From Fimbriimonadaceae bacterium (lineage in GTDB: Bacteria; Armatimonadota; Fimbriimonadia; Fimbriimonadales; Fimbriimonadaceae), in contig JAMLGR010000003.1 of assembly GCA_023957775.1 (NCBI GenBank), forward strand, positions 124,001-188,000: a stretch of 64,000 nucleotides of DNA, given 5' to 3'. The notes beneath the pieces were generated by a model. That model did not search any database. It was not told the origin of the DNA and saw only the letters and a program-made list of their open reading frames with translations. A program made the position numbers and the translations under genes. Numbering within the stretch: position 1 is the stretch's first letter; every line of letters starts with the position of its first letter. Positions 34,255-44,336 of this stretch are shown here, piece by piece.

Positions 34255-36498
34255 CTATTGTACAACGGGTATCGGCTGGGTGATCTCCCCTCGGCGGCCC
34301 AACGCCGTCAACAGCAAGAGCACCAGGAGGGCGCCCCCGGCGAGAGCGGTTCCCTCGCGGAGGCCCGGGGGCGTGTAGCGCATCACGACCCGGTGGTTCC
34401 CTTCGCTCAGCAACTCCACCTCGCGCCACCGGCCCCCCTTGAGATCGCTCGGCACGCCATCCACCACGACGCTCCAACCCGGCATGTTCCGATCCCGAAC
34501 CACCAAGGGTCCGGCACCCGATGCCTCGACCACCAAGAAGTCGTAACCCTCGTCCAGAATCTTCGCAGGGCCTTGGGGCGTGAACGCCCGCCCCTGCGTC
34601 TGCAGCATCCGGATGCGGACGGCGGGCGCGGCCTCGTCGGGCCGCAGCGGCTCCCAAACCTGCGAAACACCGGCGTCGGCGAGCTTCTCCTCGTCGAATC
34701 CAGGCTTGATCAGCATCATGTTGCCGTTTGTAGGCGGCGCCGGATCTTGGCCATCGATCTCCCGAAGCATCGCCACCGTGTCCCGATGGAGGAGGGAGTC
34801 GTACCCGCTCACCTCGTGCAGCCGGGAGAGAACGCCCGTGTTGGGCGGCAGCAGCGCGGGGGCGGGCGTCAGGAGCTCCCACTGGGCGTTCACCACGGCG
34901 ATCCTCTCCGTCGTTTTGGGCACGGCCTCGCGGAGATTGGGATCCGCCGAGGTGCGAAGCAGGGTGCCTGCGCCAAGCACGATCGGGACGAGGATCGCCG
35001 CCGGGAGCAGCGTGGCGGACACCGCCTTGCCGCGAGTCCACAACACGACCGCGGCCAAGGTCCCGAGACACGCCAAGAGGGAGGCTGCGAGCCAAGGGGG
35101 TGTGCCCTCGGCCGCGATCTGGCCGACGAGACCGTTGCCGCCGGGCACCCACGCGCCCAAGGTGGGAACGAGAAGCCGCAACCCGGCGATCGACACCAGG
35201 GTCGCCAACGCCAAGGCCCCGATGGGACCCCGAAGACCCTTCCCCTCCCGAACCTTTCCGGCACTTGCCGCCAGACCCGCGAGCGCGCACGCCGCGATCA
35301 CGAACAGGACGCCCGCGCGGCCGGGCGAACCGGTGGCCGACCATCCCGGCGCGAAAAAGTAGAGCACGCGGTCCAACGGGCTGCCGAATGCGAGCAGCAG
35401 CCCAAGGACGCCGAGAGCCGCCATCCCGCCGGTCCGCGCCTGGGGATTGCGAAAGAGCCCCGGAACGAACAGCAGCGCAAGCACCAGGGGACCGATACCG
35501 AGCGCGGATTCCGCGAAGTTCGCCCCGCGCTGCGCGAACGCGGGCCAGAAGAGCGGCAACTGCGTTCCGGGAGAACCCTCCATGGCGATGCCTTCCGTCG
35601 GCATCCCCAGGAGCGGCGGGTAGACGAGGCCGATGGCGTGCATCGGCTGCAACGCGCCTGCCGCGTACGCGTCGTACCCTTCCGCCGTCGGCGCGTTTTG
35701 GCGATGCGAGAACTCGCCAAAGCGGATCGTGGGAAGCAACTGCGGGGCTGCGAGGCATCCGGCGAACGCCAGAGCCGCCAGCGTCGCGGCGGCCGTTCGC
35801 CATTCGCCGAGCGGCCGCCACAGCGCGAACACGGTCGCGGCCATCAGCCCATAGGCCGCGAACTGGAGATGCCCGCCCAGCAGCATCATCGCGCCGGGGA
35901 CCGAGACCCACGGGATTCTGCGCCAGCCGTCGCGCTGCACGAACGCGACTCCGGCCAACACCCAAGGGATCCACGCGCACGTTGAAACCACGCTCGGCAA
36001 CGCCGTCCATGCGATCAGGAACGTCGACGTGGCGAACAGCACGCCTCCCAAGACGGCGCCCCACTCCTCCCCACCCAGTCGAAGACAGAGACGACGCATC
36101 CCGAGGCCGGCGACGAACAGGTGGAACCAGGCGAGAAGCGTCAAGGCCGGCACCAGCGGCACGTGCAGCAGGCCGAGGAGGATGTGGGGCGGATAGAACC
36201 CGCCGGACTGGGAGTTGGCGAGAAGCGGCGTGCCGCACAGCGAATACGGGTTCCACGCGGGGATCTGCCCCGAGCCCCACGCTTCGAAGACCATCGAGCG
36301 CCACCCCGCGAACTGCAGGACCGCATCGGCTTGCAGGACGTCCCACGGTTGCGCCGGCGCAGGGCCCTTCCACGGCGCCATGTGGCGAATCTGGTCCCAG
36401 GGGCCGATGGCCTCGCCAAGGAACACGGCGCGCCACAGGGGAATCAGCGGCACGAGGGCGAGCACCAGGACGGGCCACCACGCGCGCACTCGACTCAT
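34255..36498 (-). CDS. YfhO-family multi-pass membrane protein
   Basis: 747 residues. Twelve or more membrane helices span residues ~5-540 with the lipid-sugar transferase-like loop IPAWNPYSLCGTPLLANSQS early on; a ~180-residue extracytoplasmic domain near the end (VVEASGAGPLVVRDRNMPGW, a YfhO hallmark) is followed by a final helix. YfhO proteins are GT-C-like and in Gram-positives glycosylate lipoteichoic acid; here the acceptor is unknown. The ATG at 36498 has TATGAT ending 6 bases before it; an open frame upstream is not used. Confidence 0.85.
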   Translation of the reverse strand: MSRVRAWWPVLVLALVPLIPLWRAVFLGEAIGPWDQIRHMAPWKGPAPAQPWDVLQADAVLQFAGWRSMVFEAWGSGQIPAWNPYSLCGTPLLANSQSGGFYPPHILLGLLHVPLVPALTLLAWFHLFVAGLGMRRLCLRLGGEEWGAVLGGVLFATSTFLIAWTALPSVVSTCAWIPWVLAGVAFVQRDGWRRIPWVSVPGAMMLLGGHLQFAAYGLMAATVFALWRPLGEWRTAAATLAALAFAGCLAAPQLLPTIRFGEFSHRQNAPTAEGYDAYAAGALQPMHAIGLVYPPLLGMPTEGIAMEGSPGTQLPLFWPAFAQRGANFAESALGIGPLVLALLFVPGLFRNPQARTGGMAALGVLGLLLAFGSPLDRVLYFFAPGWSATGSPGRAGVLFVIAACALAGLAASAGKVREGKGLRGPIGALALATLVSIAGLRLLVPTLGAWVPGGNGLVGQIAAEGTPPWLAASLLACLGTLAAVVLWTRGKAVSATLLPAAILVPIVLGAGTLLRTSADPNLREAVPKTTERIAVVNAQWELLTPAPALLPPNTGVLSRLHEVSGYDSLLHRDTVAMLREIDGQDPAPPTNGNMMLIKPGFDEEKLADAGVSQVWEPLRPDEAAPAVRIRMLQTQGRAFTPQGPAKILDEGYDFLVVEASGAGPLVVRDRNMPGWSVVVDGVPSDLKGGRWREVELLSEGNHRVVMRYTPPGLREGTALAGGALLVLLLLTALGRRGEITQPIPVVQ

Positions 36499-36504
36499 GC
36501 GAAG

Positions 36505-36510
36505 ATCATA
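36505..36510 (-). promoter_or_regulatory. -10 element TATGAT, leaderless yfhO-like gene
   Basis: Minus-strand TATGAT ends 6 bases before the ATG at 36498. Confidence 0.5.
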
Positions 36511-36529
36511 CACGCGCCGAACAGGGGCT

Positions 36530-36889
36530 CTAGGGGCAGTACTCGATCTGGCGGCGCGCCTCTTCGTGGTCGGGGTCGACCGAGAGGATGAACCGGAAGT
36601 GGCCGCACGCCTCATCGGATTCGCCGAGCATCATGGCGGTCATCGCCAAATCGTAACGGGCCTTGAGGTGATCGGGATAAGCCTTGACCAGCTCCCGCAA
36701 GGTGGTCAGCGAACCGTCGAAATCACCCTCGAACCCCTGGATCAAGCCCATCTGCCACGTCGAGTCGGCGTGGGAGGGTTCTGCGGCCAAGACTTTCCGA
36801 AACTCCGTCTTGGCCTCTTCGTAACGACCCTCGCAGCGGAGCTCGTAGCCTCGTTGGTAGGTCGTCGCGGTGTCCATGGTCTGAGCCAT
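36530..36889 (-). CDS. Small TPR protein
   Basis: 119 residues, soluble, no signal peptide. Three TPR units: YQRGYELRCEGRYEEAKTEF, HADSTWQMGLIQGFEGDFDG and HLKARYDLAMTAMMLGESDE, the last followed by ACGHFRFILSVDPDHEEA. Probable protein-interaction adaptor; partner unknown. TATACT (36903-36908, minus strand) is 13 bases upstream of the ATG, so the leader would be very short. It stands alone between ftsH and the yfhO-like gene, all on the minus strand. Confidence 0.75.
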   Translation of the reverse strand: MAQTMDTATTYQRGYELRCEGRYEEAKTEFRKVLAAEPSHADSTWQMGLIQGFEGDFDGSLTTLRELVKAYPDHLKARYDLAMTAMMLGESDEACGHFRFILSVDPDHEEARRQIEYCP

Positions 36890-36940
36890 TGAGGGTGGGC
36901 GCAGTATATCACACGCCCCCACCCTATGCAAAATACGGAG

Positions 36941-38881
36941 TTAGGCCGGACCGGGTTCAAGCCGCGTGGGCGAACCCTTCGGCTTTCGATCCGCTTCCGC
37001 CACGATCTCCGGGTCCTTGTCGGTGTCCACAGGCTTCGCGACGGGCGGAAGTTCCGGGAGCGTCTCCCCGGCGAGCACGGCGAGAAACTCCTCGCGGTTC
37101 AAGGACTCTCTTTCGAGCAACGCCTGCACGACCGCGTCGAGCTTCGGCCGGTTGGCCGTGAGGATCTCCGTGGCGCGTCGGTGACAGCCGTCCACGATCG
37201 ACCGGACCTCCTCGTCGATCATCTTCGCCACGTCTTCCGAGTAGTTGCGCTCGTCGTGGTAGTCGCGGCCAAGGAACGGGTTGCTGCTCCGCTTGCCGAG
37301 AGCGAGCGTGCCGAGCTTCTCGCTCATGCCGTACTGGCACACCATCGCTCGTGCGATGCGGGTGACGCGCTCCAAGTCGTTGCTCGAGCCGGTCCAAACC
37401 TCGCCGTACACGACCTCTTCGGCGACCCGGCCACCCAGGAGTTCCGTGATGTCGTCCGTCAGCTCGTGTTCGCTCACCAGGTACTTGTCCGTCAGAGGCA
37501 CCGACCACGTGGAGCCGAGCGACATGCCGCGCGGGAGGATCGTCACCTTGTGCACGGGGTCGCAGTTCTCTAACAGCTCGCCGATGATCGCGTGGCCCGC
37601 CTCGTGGTAGGCGATCACTTCGCGCTCCTTCTTGTCCAGCACGCGGCTCTTGCGTTGCGGACCCGCCACGACCCGGTCGAGCGCTTCCTCCAGGTCTTCC
37701 TGGTGGATCTTCGACTGATTGCGGCGCGCAGCAAGCAGCGCGCCCTCGTTGAGCATGTTCGCCAAATCGGCGCCGGTGAACCCGGGCGTGCGCTTGGCCA
37801 ACACGTCGATATCGATGCCCGAATCGAGCGGCTTGCCCTTCGAGTGGATCGAGAGGATCTCGGCCCGCCCCTTGGCGTCGGGCACATCCACCACGATCTG
37901 CCGATCGAAGCGGCCCGGCCGAAGCAGCGCGGGATCGAGCACGTCGGGCCGGTTGGTGGCCGCGATGAGGATCACCCCGCTGTTGGGATCGAAGCCGTCC
38001 ATCTCGACGAGAAGTTGGTTGAGGGTTTGTTCGCGCTCGTCGTGGCCTCCGCCGAGCCCGGCGCCGCGCTGGCGCCCGACCGCGTCGATCTCATCGACAA
38101 AGATCAGGCTGGGGCGGTGGGCCTTGGCGGTATCGAACAGGTCGCGCACGCGCGCGGCGCCCACGCCGACAAACATCTCGACGAAGTCCGAGCCCGAAAT
38201 GTGGAAGAAAGGCACGCCCGCCTCGCCAGCGATGGCGCGCGCCAGATACGTCTTGCCGACGCCTGGAGGACCCGTGAGGAGGATGCCCTTGGGGATCTTC
38301 GCTCCCAACGCCGCGTACTTCTTGGTGTTCTTCAGGAAGTCGACGATCTCGAACAGCTCCTGCTTGGCCTCGTCGATGCCCGCCACGTCCTCGAACGTCA
38401 CCTTGGGGCTGTTTTCGCCGGCTCGCTTGGCCTTGCTCCGACCAAAGCTCATCGCCTGGCTTCCACCCATCTGCGCCGGCTTGATCACGAAGAAGTACAG
38501 CAGCGCAAAGATGAGGATTGGGACCGCAAGCATCGACAGAATGCCGATGAGCCCCTGGCTGATCGGCGGCCTCTCGTACTTGATGGGTGCTCCCGTTTTC
38601 AGGATTTGCTCCTGGATGGCCGTCGAGCCTGCAGACTCGAGACTCGGGACGCTGACGACGAACTTCGTTCCGTCCGTGAGCGTGCCGGAGATCTCATCCT
38701 GTTGCCACACCCCCTCCTCGACGTTCCCGTTCGTCATCTCCTTGATGAGGTCGGGAAGCTGGAGCGCTTTGGGCTTCTCGCCAATCAACGTCGACGCCCC
38801 GCCGCTGAACAGGTTCATGGCGAAGATGATGGCGATGACGAAGATGACGGATGCGAAGAGCGTTTTTGCTGCTTTGTTCAA
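36941..38881 (-). CDS. ftsH: ATP-dependent zinc metalloprotease FtsH
   Basis: 646 residues, TTG start. Two membrane helices (~residues 8-25 and ~111-134) flank the periplasmic domain. AAA+ domain: Walker A GPPGVGKT (204-211), pore loop [14 protein letters not shown], Walker [34 protein letters not shown]. The zinc-protease motif is HEAGH (in [15 protein letters not shown]). It degrades misassembled membrane proteins and short-lived regulators. It lies 71 bases downstream of tilS, a pairing seen in many bacteria. Confidence 0.97.
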   Translation of the reverse strand: MNKAAKTLFASVIFVIAIIFAMNLFSGGASTLIGEKPKALQLPDLIKEMTNGNVEEGVWQQDEISGTLTDGTKFVVSVPSLESAGSTAIQEQILKTGAPIKYERPPISQGLIGILSMLAVPILIFALLYFFVIKPAQMGGSQAMSFGRSKAKRAGENSPKVTFEDVAGIDEAKQELFEIVDFLKNTKKYAALGAKIPKGILLTGPPGVGKTYLARAIAGEAGVPFFHISGSDFVEMFVGVGAARVRDLFDTAKAHRPSLIFVDEIDAVGRQRGAGLGGGHDEREQTLNQLLVEMDGFDPNSGVILIAATNRPDVLDPALLRPGRFDRQIVVDVPDAKGRAEILSIHSKGKPLDSGIDIDVLAKRTPGFTGADLANMLNEGALLAARRNQSKIHQEDLEEALDRVVAGPQRKSRVLDKKEREVIAYHEAGHAIIGELLENCDPVHKVTILPRGMSLGSTWSVPLTDKYLVSEHELTDDITELLGGRVAEEVVYGEVWTGSSNDLERVTRIARAMVCQYGMSEKLGTLALGKRSSNPFLGRDYHDERNYSEDVAKMIDEEVRSIVDGCHRRATEILTANRPKLDAVVQALLERESLNREEFLAVLAGETLPELPPVAKPVDTDKDPEIVAEADRKPKGSPTRLEPGPA

Positions 38882-38952
38882 AGGGCCTCCGGAGGGCGAC
38901 GAGTCGCGTCTCCTTGTTTAGCGTACGCTTCGCGCGCCCGCCACGTTTCTCT

Positions 38953-40326
38953 CTAATTATGGCTGGAGGGTCCCAAAAGCGGACCAAACCGAATCCGCAA
39001 GGCATCCTGGGCGCGGGCATCCGCCCGGACTCGGGTGGAGACGCGCAGGCCGGGAATCCAAACCGGACCGACGAAATCGCAGACGATGGGCAGCAGGCGG
39101 CGGGCCGATTTGGACAGCTTTGCCGCTGAAAACAGGTCCTTCACCTTCTTCTTCCCCTCGCCGCACTCGATCGCGTCGCCGGGTCGGGCGGGCCGCACGT
39201 GAAGCTCTCCCCGCACCTTTCCAGGGTCGAAACAAGCCGTCAGGGGATCGACCTCGACGGGACCGCGGTCGATCGCGAACCGCCACCCGAACGTCTCGCT
39301 CGCCGTCTCCCCAGGGGTCGCAAGCGTGGCCCTGGCCGCCATCGGCTCGCGCGTGCTCGCCACCCGGAGGGTCGCCTCGTCCCACTCCGCCACGGCCGCG
39401 CCGTCCTCGGCGGTCACGCTTCCCAGGGTCTCGTGCCCGAGCCCCTCGAGGACCTGCGCGACGTGCTCGTACGCGAACGTGCCGCCCACCACGGCCCCGG
39501 CGAGCCGAACCGCTCGGCGCAGCAGCGGCCTCGGAACGTGCGCCAACCGCATCCGGTCCAGCACCACCTCCGCGTCCTGGGCCACAAAGCGCAAGGGACC
39601 GTTCGGCTCGAGTTCGCACCGTTCCAGGGCCGCCGCCGCCATCGAATCGAGCAGCGCATCCTCCTCTGCGGCGAGGCGCGCCATCCGTTCGATCGCCTCG
39701 TCGCATCCGGGGTGGCAAAGGCGCAGCTCGGGAAGCACGCGGTGGCGGACGCGGGCGCGCGCGAACGCGAGATCCTCGTTGGACGGATCGTCGTGGGTCC
39801 ACAAGCCCTTGGCTTCGCAGTACGCGCGCGTCTCCGCGCGCGTGAACTTCAGGAGTGGGCGCACGATGCCGTCGCGCGCTTCGGGAATGCCCGCCAGCCC
39901 GCGCAGGCCCGTTCCCCTCGACAGGTTCAGCAAGACCGTCTCGAGGAGATCGTCGCGGGTGTGCGCGGTGGCTACGAGGGTGGTGTGGGCAAGCCCCTGC
40001 ACCTGTCGGAAGAACTCGTAGCGCGCGTTCCGCCCCGCCTCTTCGAGCCCAATCCCCTGCCTTTTCGCAATCGCGGGGACATCCGCGCGTCCGGGATAGA
40101 ACGGGACGCCCAACTCGGCGCAGAACGCCTGGCAGCGCTCCATCTCCCGCTTCGCCTCTTCCCGCTGTCCGTGGTGGAGGTGGGCCGCCACCACGGGCAC
40201 GCCGAGCGCGACCAGCAGATCGAGGAGGCACGTCGAATCGGGTCCGCCGCTGTAGCCGACCAATACGAGATCCTCCGGGGCGATGAGCTGGGACGACTCC
40301 AGGTGCGCGCGAAAGCGCTCGAGCAT
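38953..40326 (-). CDS. tilS: tRNA(Ile)-lysidine synthase
   Basis: 457 residues. It converts C34 of tRNA-Ile(CAU) to lysidine so that it reads AUA. The N-terminal PP-loop ATPase motif is VLVGYSGGPDSTCLLDLL, followed by AAHLHHGQREEAKREMERCQ and VATAHTRDDLLETVLLNLSR; the C-terminal TilS domain includes RPARPGDAIECGEGKKKVKD. The start MLERFRAHLESSQ is supported by TAGAAT ending 6 bases upstream. Leader of the tilS-ftsH pair. Confidence 0.96.
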   Translation of the reverse strand: MLERFRAHLESSQLIAPEDLVLVGYSGGPDSTCLLDLLVALGVPVVAAHLHHGQREEAKREMERCQAFCAELGVPFYPGRADVPAIAKRQGIGLEEAGRNARYEFFRQVQGLAHTTLVATAHTRDDLLETVLLNLSRGTGLRGLAGIPEARDGIVRPLLKFTRAETRAYCEAKGLWTHDDPSNEDLAFARARVRHRVLPELRLCHPGCDEAIERMARLAAEEDALLDSMAAAALERCELEPNGPLRFVAQDAEVVLDRMRLAHVPRPLLRRAVRLAGAVVGGTFAYEHVAQVLEGLGHETLGSVTAEDGAAVAEWDEATLRVASTREPMAARATLATPGETASETFGWRFAIDRGPVEVDPLTACFDPGKVRGELHVRPARPGDAIECGEGKKKVKDLFSAAKLSKSARRLLPIVCDFVGPVWIPGLRVSTRVRADARAQDALRIRFGPLLGPSSHN

Positions 40327-40332
40327 GGGCCG

Positions 40333-40338
40333 ATTCTA
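40333..40338 (-). promoter_or_regulatory. -10 element TAGAAT, leaderless tilS
   Basis: Minus-strand TAGAAT ends 6 bases before the tilS ATG at 40326. Confidence 0.5.
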
Positions 40339-40478
40339 CCGATCGCGCACAAAATGCCCATGCGGGGCACCCAATGCCGTGGTCGATGGGGTATTCCCAA
40401 GGGACCAGCCAGCAACCGGACTTGCGCGGGGCCTTCCTGCGTGCGTCCCCACCCAAACGCGACACAGGAGGCCGAGGC

Positions 40479-41867
40479 ATGCGAACAGACGACCAGACGT
40501 TCCTCGACCAGCTCCGCGCCCTTGCCAAGCTCGACAACCCCGAGGTGGTGCGCGAGGAGCTGGAGCCTGTCCGGCTGGAAGACCTCGCCGAGGCGTTCAC
40601 GCGTCTCGAGCACGAGGAGGCCCTGGCGATCCTCAACCAGCTCGACGAAGGGACGGCCGCCGATATCCTGGTCGAAGTCCCCACGGAGACGGCGCGCAAG
40701 CTGATCAGCGAGCTTCCCGACGACATGCTCGCGCACTACCTCGACATCTTGCCGATGGACGACGCGCTCGAGCTGCAGGAAGAGCTCCCGCCCGAGCGTT
40801 TCGAGGCGCTGCTGGAGGTCATCCCCGCCGAGGATCGCCTCGAGATCCGGCGCCTGATGACCTATCCCGAGGACTCCGCGGGCCGGATCATGACGGAGGA
40901 CTTCCTGGCCGTGCGGCCGGAGGACACCGTCGAGGAGGCGATCCGCCTGATCCGCGAGGCGCCCGAGGAGGAGTACGAGTCGGTCAACGACATCTACGTG
41001 CTCACGGAGGACGGCCACCTCGTGGGCGTGTTCAGCCTGCGCGAGGCGATTCGCGCCGAGCCAGACCAGCTTGCGCGGGACATCATGGAGGGCGACCTGG
41101 TGACGTGCTCGCCGCTCACGCCCGCGGAGGACGTCGCTCGCCAGATCGCGCGGTACGGATTCTACGCGATGCCCGTGGTGGACGGGCGTGGGCGGATGCT
41201 GGGGTTCGTCACGGTGGACGACGCCCAGGAGATCCTCAGCGAGGCGGACACCGAGGACGTGCTGGCCCTGGGCGGCGTCTCGGGTGACGCCGAGGCGTAC
41301 CTATCGCTCAGCATCCCGCAGCTCGTCCGAAGGCGGCTGCCCTGGCTCTTCATCCTCTTCGTCGCGGAGACGTTCACGGGAGCGGTGCTTAGGCACTACA
41401 TCGGCGGCGCGAAGGACTCGACGATGGGGCATCTGGCGATCATGGCCCAGCTCAGCCTCTTTATCCCGCTCCTGATCGGCGCAGGCGGCAACTCGGGCTC
41501 GCAGGTGACGACAACGATCACCCGCGCCCTCGCGGTGGGCGAGGTGAAGACCTCGGACTTCCTGATCGTGTTTCGGCGCGAGTTCGTGACGGCGCTGTTC
41601 GTAGGGTGCGCGTTGGGGACCGTCGGGTTCGCCCGCGCCTATTTCGGCTGGGCCTCGGGATGGCACGTGTCGCTGATCGTCGGCATCGCGCTGCCCGCGA
41701 TCGTGATCTGGGCGGCGACGGTCGGGAGCGTGCTTCCCTTGGCCGCCAAGCGGGTCGGCATCGACCCCGCGGTGATGAGTGCGCCCTTCATCACCACGTT
41801 CGTGGACGCCACGGGGCTCATCATCTACTTCGAAATCGCCCGCAGGGTGCTCGGCCTCGAGTTTTAG
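40479..41867 (+). CDS. mgtE: Magnesium transporter MgtE
   Basis: 462 residues; ATG preceded by AGGAGG with good spacing. N-terminal MgtE-N superhelix (LVEVPTETARKLISELPDDM), two CBS domains (AGRIMTEDFLAVRPEDTVEE; MPVVDGRGRMLGFVTVDDAQ) that sense cytosolic Mg, then five membrane helices of the pore domain with GAGGNSGSQVTTTITRALAV, the signature of the ion-selectivity region. It imports Mg2+ down its gradient. The 150-base upstream region could hold a metal-sensing leader, but I cannot identify an M-box. Confidence 0.95.
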   Translation: MRTDDQTFLDQLRALAKLDNPEVVREELEPVRLEDLAEAFTRLEHEEALAILNQLDEGTAADILVEVPTETARKLISELPDDMLAHYLDILPMDDALELQEELPPERFEALLEVIPAEDRLEIRRLMTYPEDSAGRIMTEDFLAVRPEDTVEEAIRLIREAPEEEYESVNDIYVLTEDGHLVGVFSLREAIRAEPDQLARDIMEGDLVTCSPLTPAEDVARQIARYGFYAMPVVDGRGRMLGFVTVDDAQEILSEADTEDVLALGGVSGDAEAYLSLSIPQLVRRRLPWLFILFVAETFTGAVLRHYIGGAKDSTMGHLAIMAQLSLFIPLLIGAGGNSGSQVTTTITRALAVGEVKTSDFLIVFRREFVTALFVGCALGTVGFARAYFGWASGWHVSLIVGIALPAIVIWAATVGSVLPLAAKRVGIDPAVMSAPFITTFVDATGLIIYFEIARRVLGLEF

Positions 41868-41877
41868 GGTTCGAGAA

Positions 41878-41904
41878 CACGCCCGTCCAGCGGGCGTGTC
41901 CCCC
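41878..41904. repeat. CGCCCG/CGGGCG palindromic repeat, copy 4
   Basis: CACGCCCG-TCCAG-CGGGCGTGTC followed by CCCC; fills the 36-base gap between convergent mgtE and lon and reaches the first base of the lon stop codon. Confidence 0.8.
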
Positions 41905-44336
41905 TAACTCTTTTCGAGGGCGAGGCGGAGTACCTGGTCGGCGCGCTTCACGAAGTGGACGGTGAGGGCCTTGCGGATCTCCTCCGGCACCTCTTCGTCA
42001 AAGTCCTTGCGGTTGTCCTCGGGCAGGATCAGGGTGTCCACCCCGGCCCGATGCGCGGCGAGCACCTTCTCCTTGATGCCGCCCACGGGAAGGACCTGGC
42101 CGGTGAGGCTCATCTCCCCGGTCATCGCGAGGCGCGGCTTGATCAGGCGGCCTGTGAGCAGGGACACCAACGCGGTGAGCATCGTGACGCCCGCGGACGG
42201 GCCGTCCTTGGGAACGGCGCCTGCGGGGACGTGCACGTGCAGTTCCGACTTCTCGAAGACCGTAGGGTCGATCTTGAGCTGCTTCGCATGGCTGCGCACG
42301 TAGCTGAGCGCCGCGGTGACGCTCTCCTTCATCACGTCGCCGAGCTGCCCCGTGAGAATCATCCCTTTGGAACCCGGCATGACCGCGGTTTCGACGAACA
42401 GGACGTCCCCCCCGACCGGCGTCCACGCCAGCCCGACGGCCGTGCCTGGAATGCGGTCGCGCTCCAAAACCTCCTCGTGGAGGTAGCGCGGCGCCCCAAG
42501 CGCGTTCTGCACGAAGCGCGGCGTGACCACGACCTTCGCCTTGCGCCCTTCGGCGAACAGGAGGGTGGCCTTGCGGACGACGTTGGCGATCTCCCGTTCG
42601 AGGTTCCGCACGCCCGCTTCACGGGTGTAGAAGCGGATCATGTTGCGAAGGGCGGTCTCTTTGAACTCGATCTGCGCCGGCCGCAGCCCGTGCTCCTCGA
42701 CCTGTTTGGGAATGAGGTGCCGCTTCGCGATCTCGAACTTCTCCTCTTCGGTGTAACCCCCGAGTTCGATGACCTCCATCCGGTCCCGCAACGGAGGCGG
42801 AATCGTGTCCAGGCGGTTGGCCGTGGTGACGAAGAACACGCGAGAGAGGTCGAATGGGGCGTCGATGTAGTGGTCGCGGAACGTCGAGTTCTGCTCGGGG
42901 TCCAACACTTCGAGCAGCGCCGAGGAAGGGTCGCCTCGGAAGTCGTTGCCAAGCTTGTCGATCTCGTCGAGCATGAACACCGGGTTGTTGGTGCGCGCGC
43001 GCCGCAACCCCTGGATGATCTGCCCGGGAAGCGCGCCGATGTACGTGCGCCGATGGCCCCGAATCTCCGCCTCGTCGCGCATGCCGCCCAGGGAGATGCG
43101 AACGAACTCCCGCCCCATCGCATGGCCGATCGAGCGGCCGAGGGACGTTTTGCCGACGCCGGGAGGTCCCGCGAAGCAGAGGATCGGTTGCCGGATCTTG
43201 CCGTCCTTCTTCACCTTCCGCACGGCCAGAAACTCGATGATCCGCTCCTTGATCTTGTCGAGGCCGTAATGGTCGTCGTCGAGGATTTTCTTGACGTTGT
43301 CGAGCTCGATGGCGTCGTCGGTGGATTTCGACCAGGGCAACGCGACCATCCAATCGATGTAGGTGCGCGCGACGGAGTATTCCGGGGAACCGGGCGACAT
43401 GCGGCGCAGCCGATCGAACTCGCGGTTCACCTCGTGCAGGGCGTCGTCGGTCATCCCCGCGGCATCGATCTTCTCGCGCAGCTCGTCGAGCTCTTCGGCG
43501 CGTTCGTCGCTCTCGCCCAGTTCGCGCTGGATGGCCTTGAGCTGCTCGCGCAGGTAGTACTCGCGCTGGCTCTTGCTCAGCTCCGTGTTGACTTCGCTCT
43601 GCACCTTCGAGCTGAGTTCGAGAACCCGGACCTCCTTGCCCAGCATCTCCAGGAGCGACCGCAGACGCTCCCAAAGGTCCTGCGATTCGAGAATCCGCTG
43701 CTTCTCCTCCACGGAGAGCGTCATATGGGCGGCCACGAGGTCGGCCATCACCGGCGTCTCCTGGACGGCCTGCGTGAGCGTTCGCAGCTCTTCCGGAAGT
43801 TGGGGCGAGAGCCGCACCGCTTGTTCGAAGAGCGCGGCGACCGAACGCCGCAGCGCCTCGACCTCTTCGGTCTTGTCCGGCGCGAGCGGCGGCTCGTCGA
43901 TCACCTCGATGCGCGCGGTGAGGTAGGGGTGTTCCTGGATCTGCTCGACAATGCGGAAGCGCGAGACACCCTGGACGATGAGCCTCACGGCGTCGGGCAT
44001 TTTGACGAGCGTCCGGATGATCACGGCGCACCCGTACTCGTAGACGTCGTCGAAGGTCGGGTTCTCCGTCTGCGGCTTCTTCTGCGCGACGACGCCGATG
44101 ACGCGGTTGTTGCCCACGATGCTCTCGTCGATGAGCTGCACGCTCGCCTCGCGCGCCACGCTGAGGGGAGCGATGAGCATCGGATAGATCACCGAGTCGC
44201 GAAGCGGAAGGATGTTGAGGATCGGCGGAATGTCGGGCTTCGGCTCGTCCTCGCCGAGGTTCTCGATGCGCGGCTCGCTGCTCTCGAGATCGAGGGTTTC
44301 GTCGTCGACCGGTGTCTTGGTTTCAGGCATTTTCAC
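41904..44336 (-). CDS. lon: Lon protease
   Basis: 810 residues. N-terminal substrate domain (NILPLRDSVIYPMLIAPLSV), AAA+ module with Walker [18 protein letters not shown] and VFMLDEIDKLG Walker B, and the Ser-Lys protease domain: the catalytic Ser in PKDGPSAGVTMLTALVSLL and Lys in GGIKEKVLAAHRAGV. It degrades unfolded and regulatory proteins. It overlaps the hsp20 stop by 14 bases, so small heat-shock chaperone and protease are made together, a sensible proteostasis operon. Confidence 0.97.
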   Translation of the reverse strand: MKMPETKTPVDDETLDLESSEPRIENLGEDEPKPDIPPILNILPLRDSVIYPMLIAPLSVAREASVQLIDESIVGNNRVIGVVAQKKPQTENPTFDDVYEYGCAVIIRTLVKMPDAVRLIVQGVSRFRIVEQIQEHPYLTARIEVIDEPPLAPDKTEEVEALRRSVAALFEQAVRLSPQLPEELRTLTQAVQETPVMADLVAAHMTLSVEEKQRILESQDLWERLRSLLEMLGKEVRVLELSSKVQSEVNTELSKSQREYYLREQLKAIQRELGESDERAEELDELREKIDAAGMTDDALHEVNREFDRLRRMSPGSPEYSVARTYIDWMVALPWSKSTDDAIELDNVKKILDDDHYGLDKIKERIIEFLAVRKVKKDGKIRQPILCFAGPPGVGKTSLGRSIGHAMGREFVRISLGGMRDEAEIRGHRRTYIGALPGQIIQGLRRARTNNPVFMLDEIDKLGNDFRGDPSSALLEVLDPEQNSTFRDHYIDAPFDLSRVFFVTTANRLDTIPPPLRDRMEVIELGGYTEEEKFEIAKRHLIPKQVEEHGLRPAQIEFKETALRNMIRFYTREAGVRNLEREIANVVRKATLLFAEGRKAKVVVTPRFVQNALGAPRYLHEEVLERDRIPGTAVGLAWTPVGGDVLFVETAVMPGSKGMILTGQLGDVMKESVTAALSYVRSHAKQLKIDPTVFEKSELHVHVPAGAVPKDGPSAGVTMLTALVSLLTGRLIKPRLAMTGEMSLTGQVLPVGGIKEKVLAAHRAGVDTLILPEDNRKDFDEEVPEEIRKALTVHFVKRADQVLRLALEKS

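Noticed and set aside
34209-34265. Extended first ClpS starting at 34265
   Set aside because: The extra 19 residues would begin inside the TACAAT -10 element and show no ClpS similarity.
40339-40478. M-box (Mg) riboswitch before mgtE
   Set aside because: The gap is ~150 bases and mgtE is a common target, but I could not recognise the conserved M-box core by eye. A cmscan would decide.
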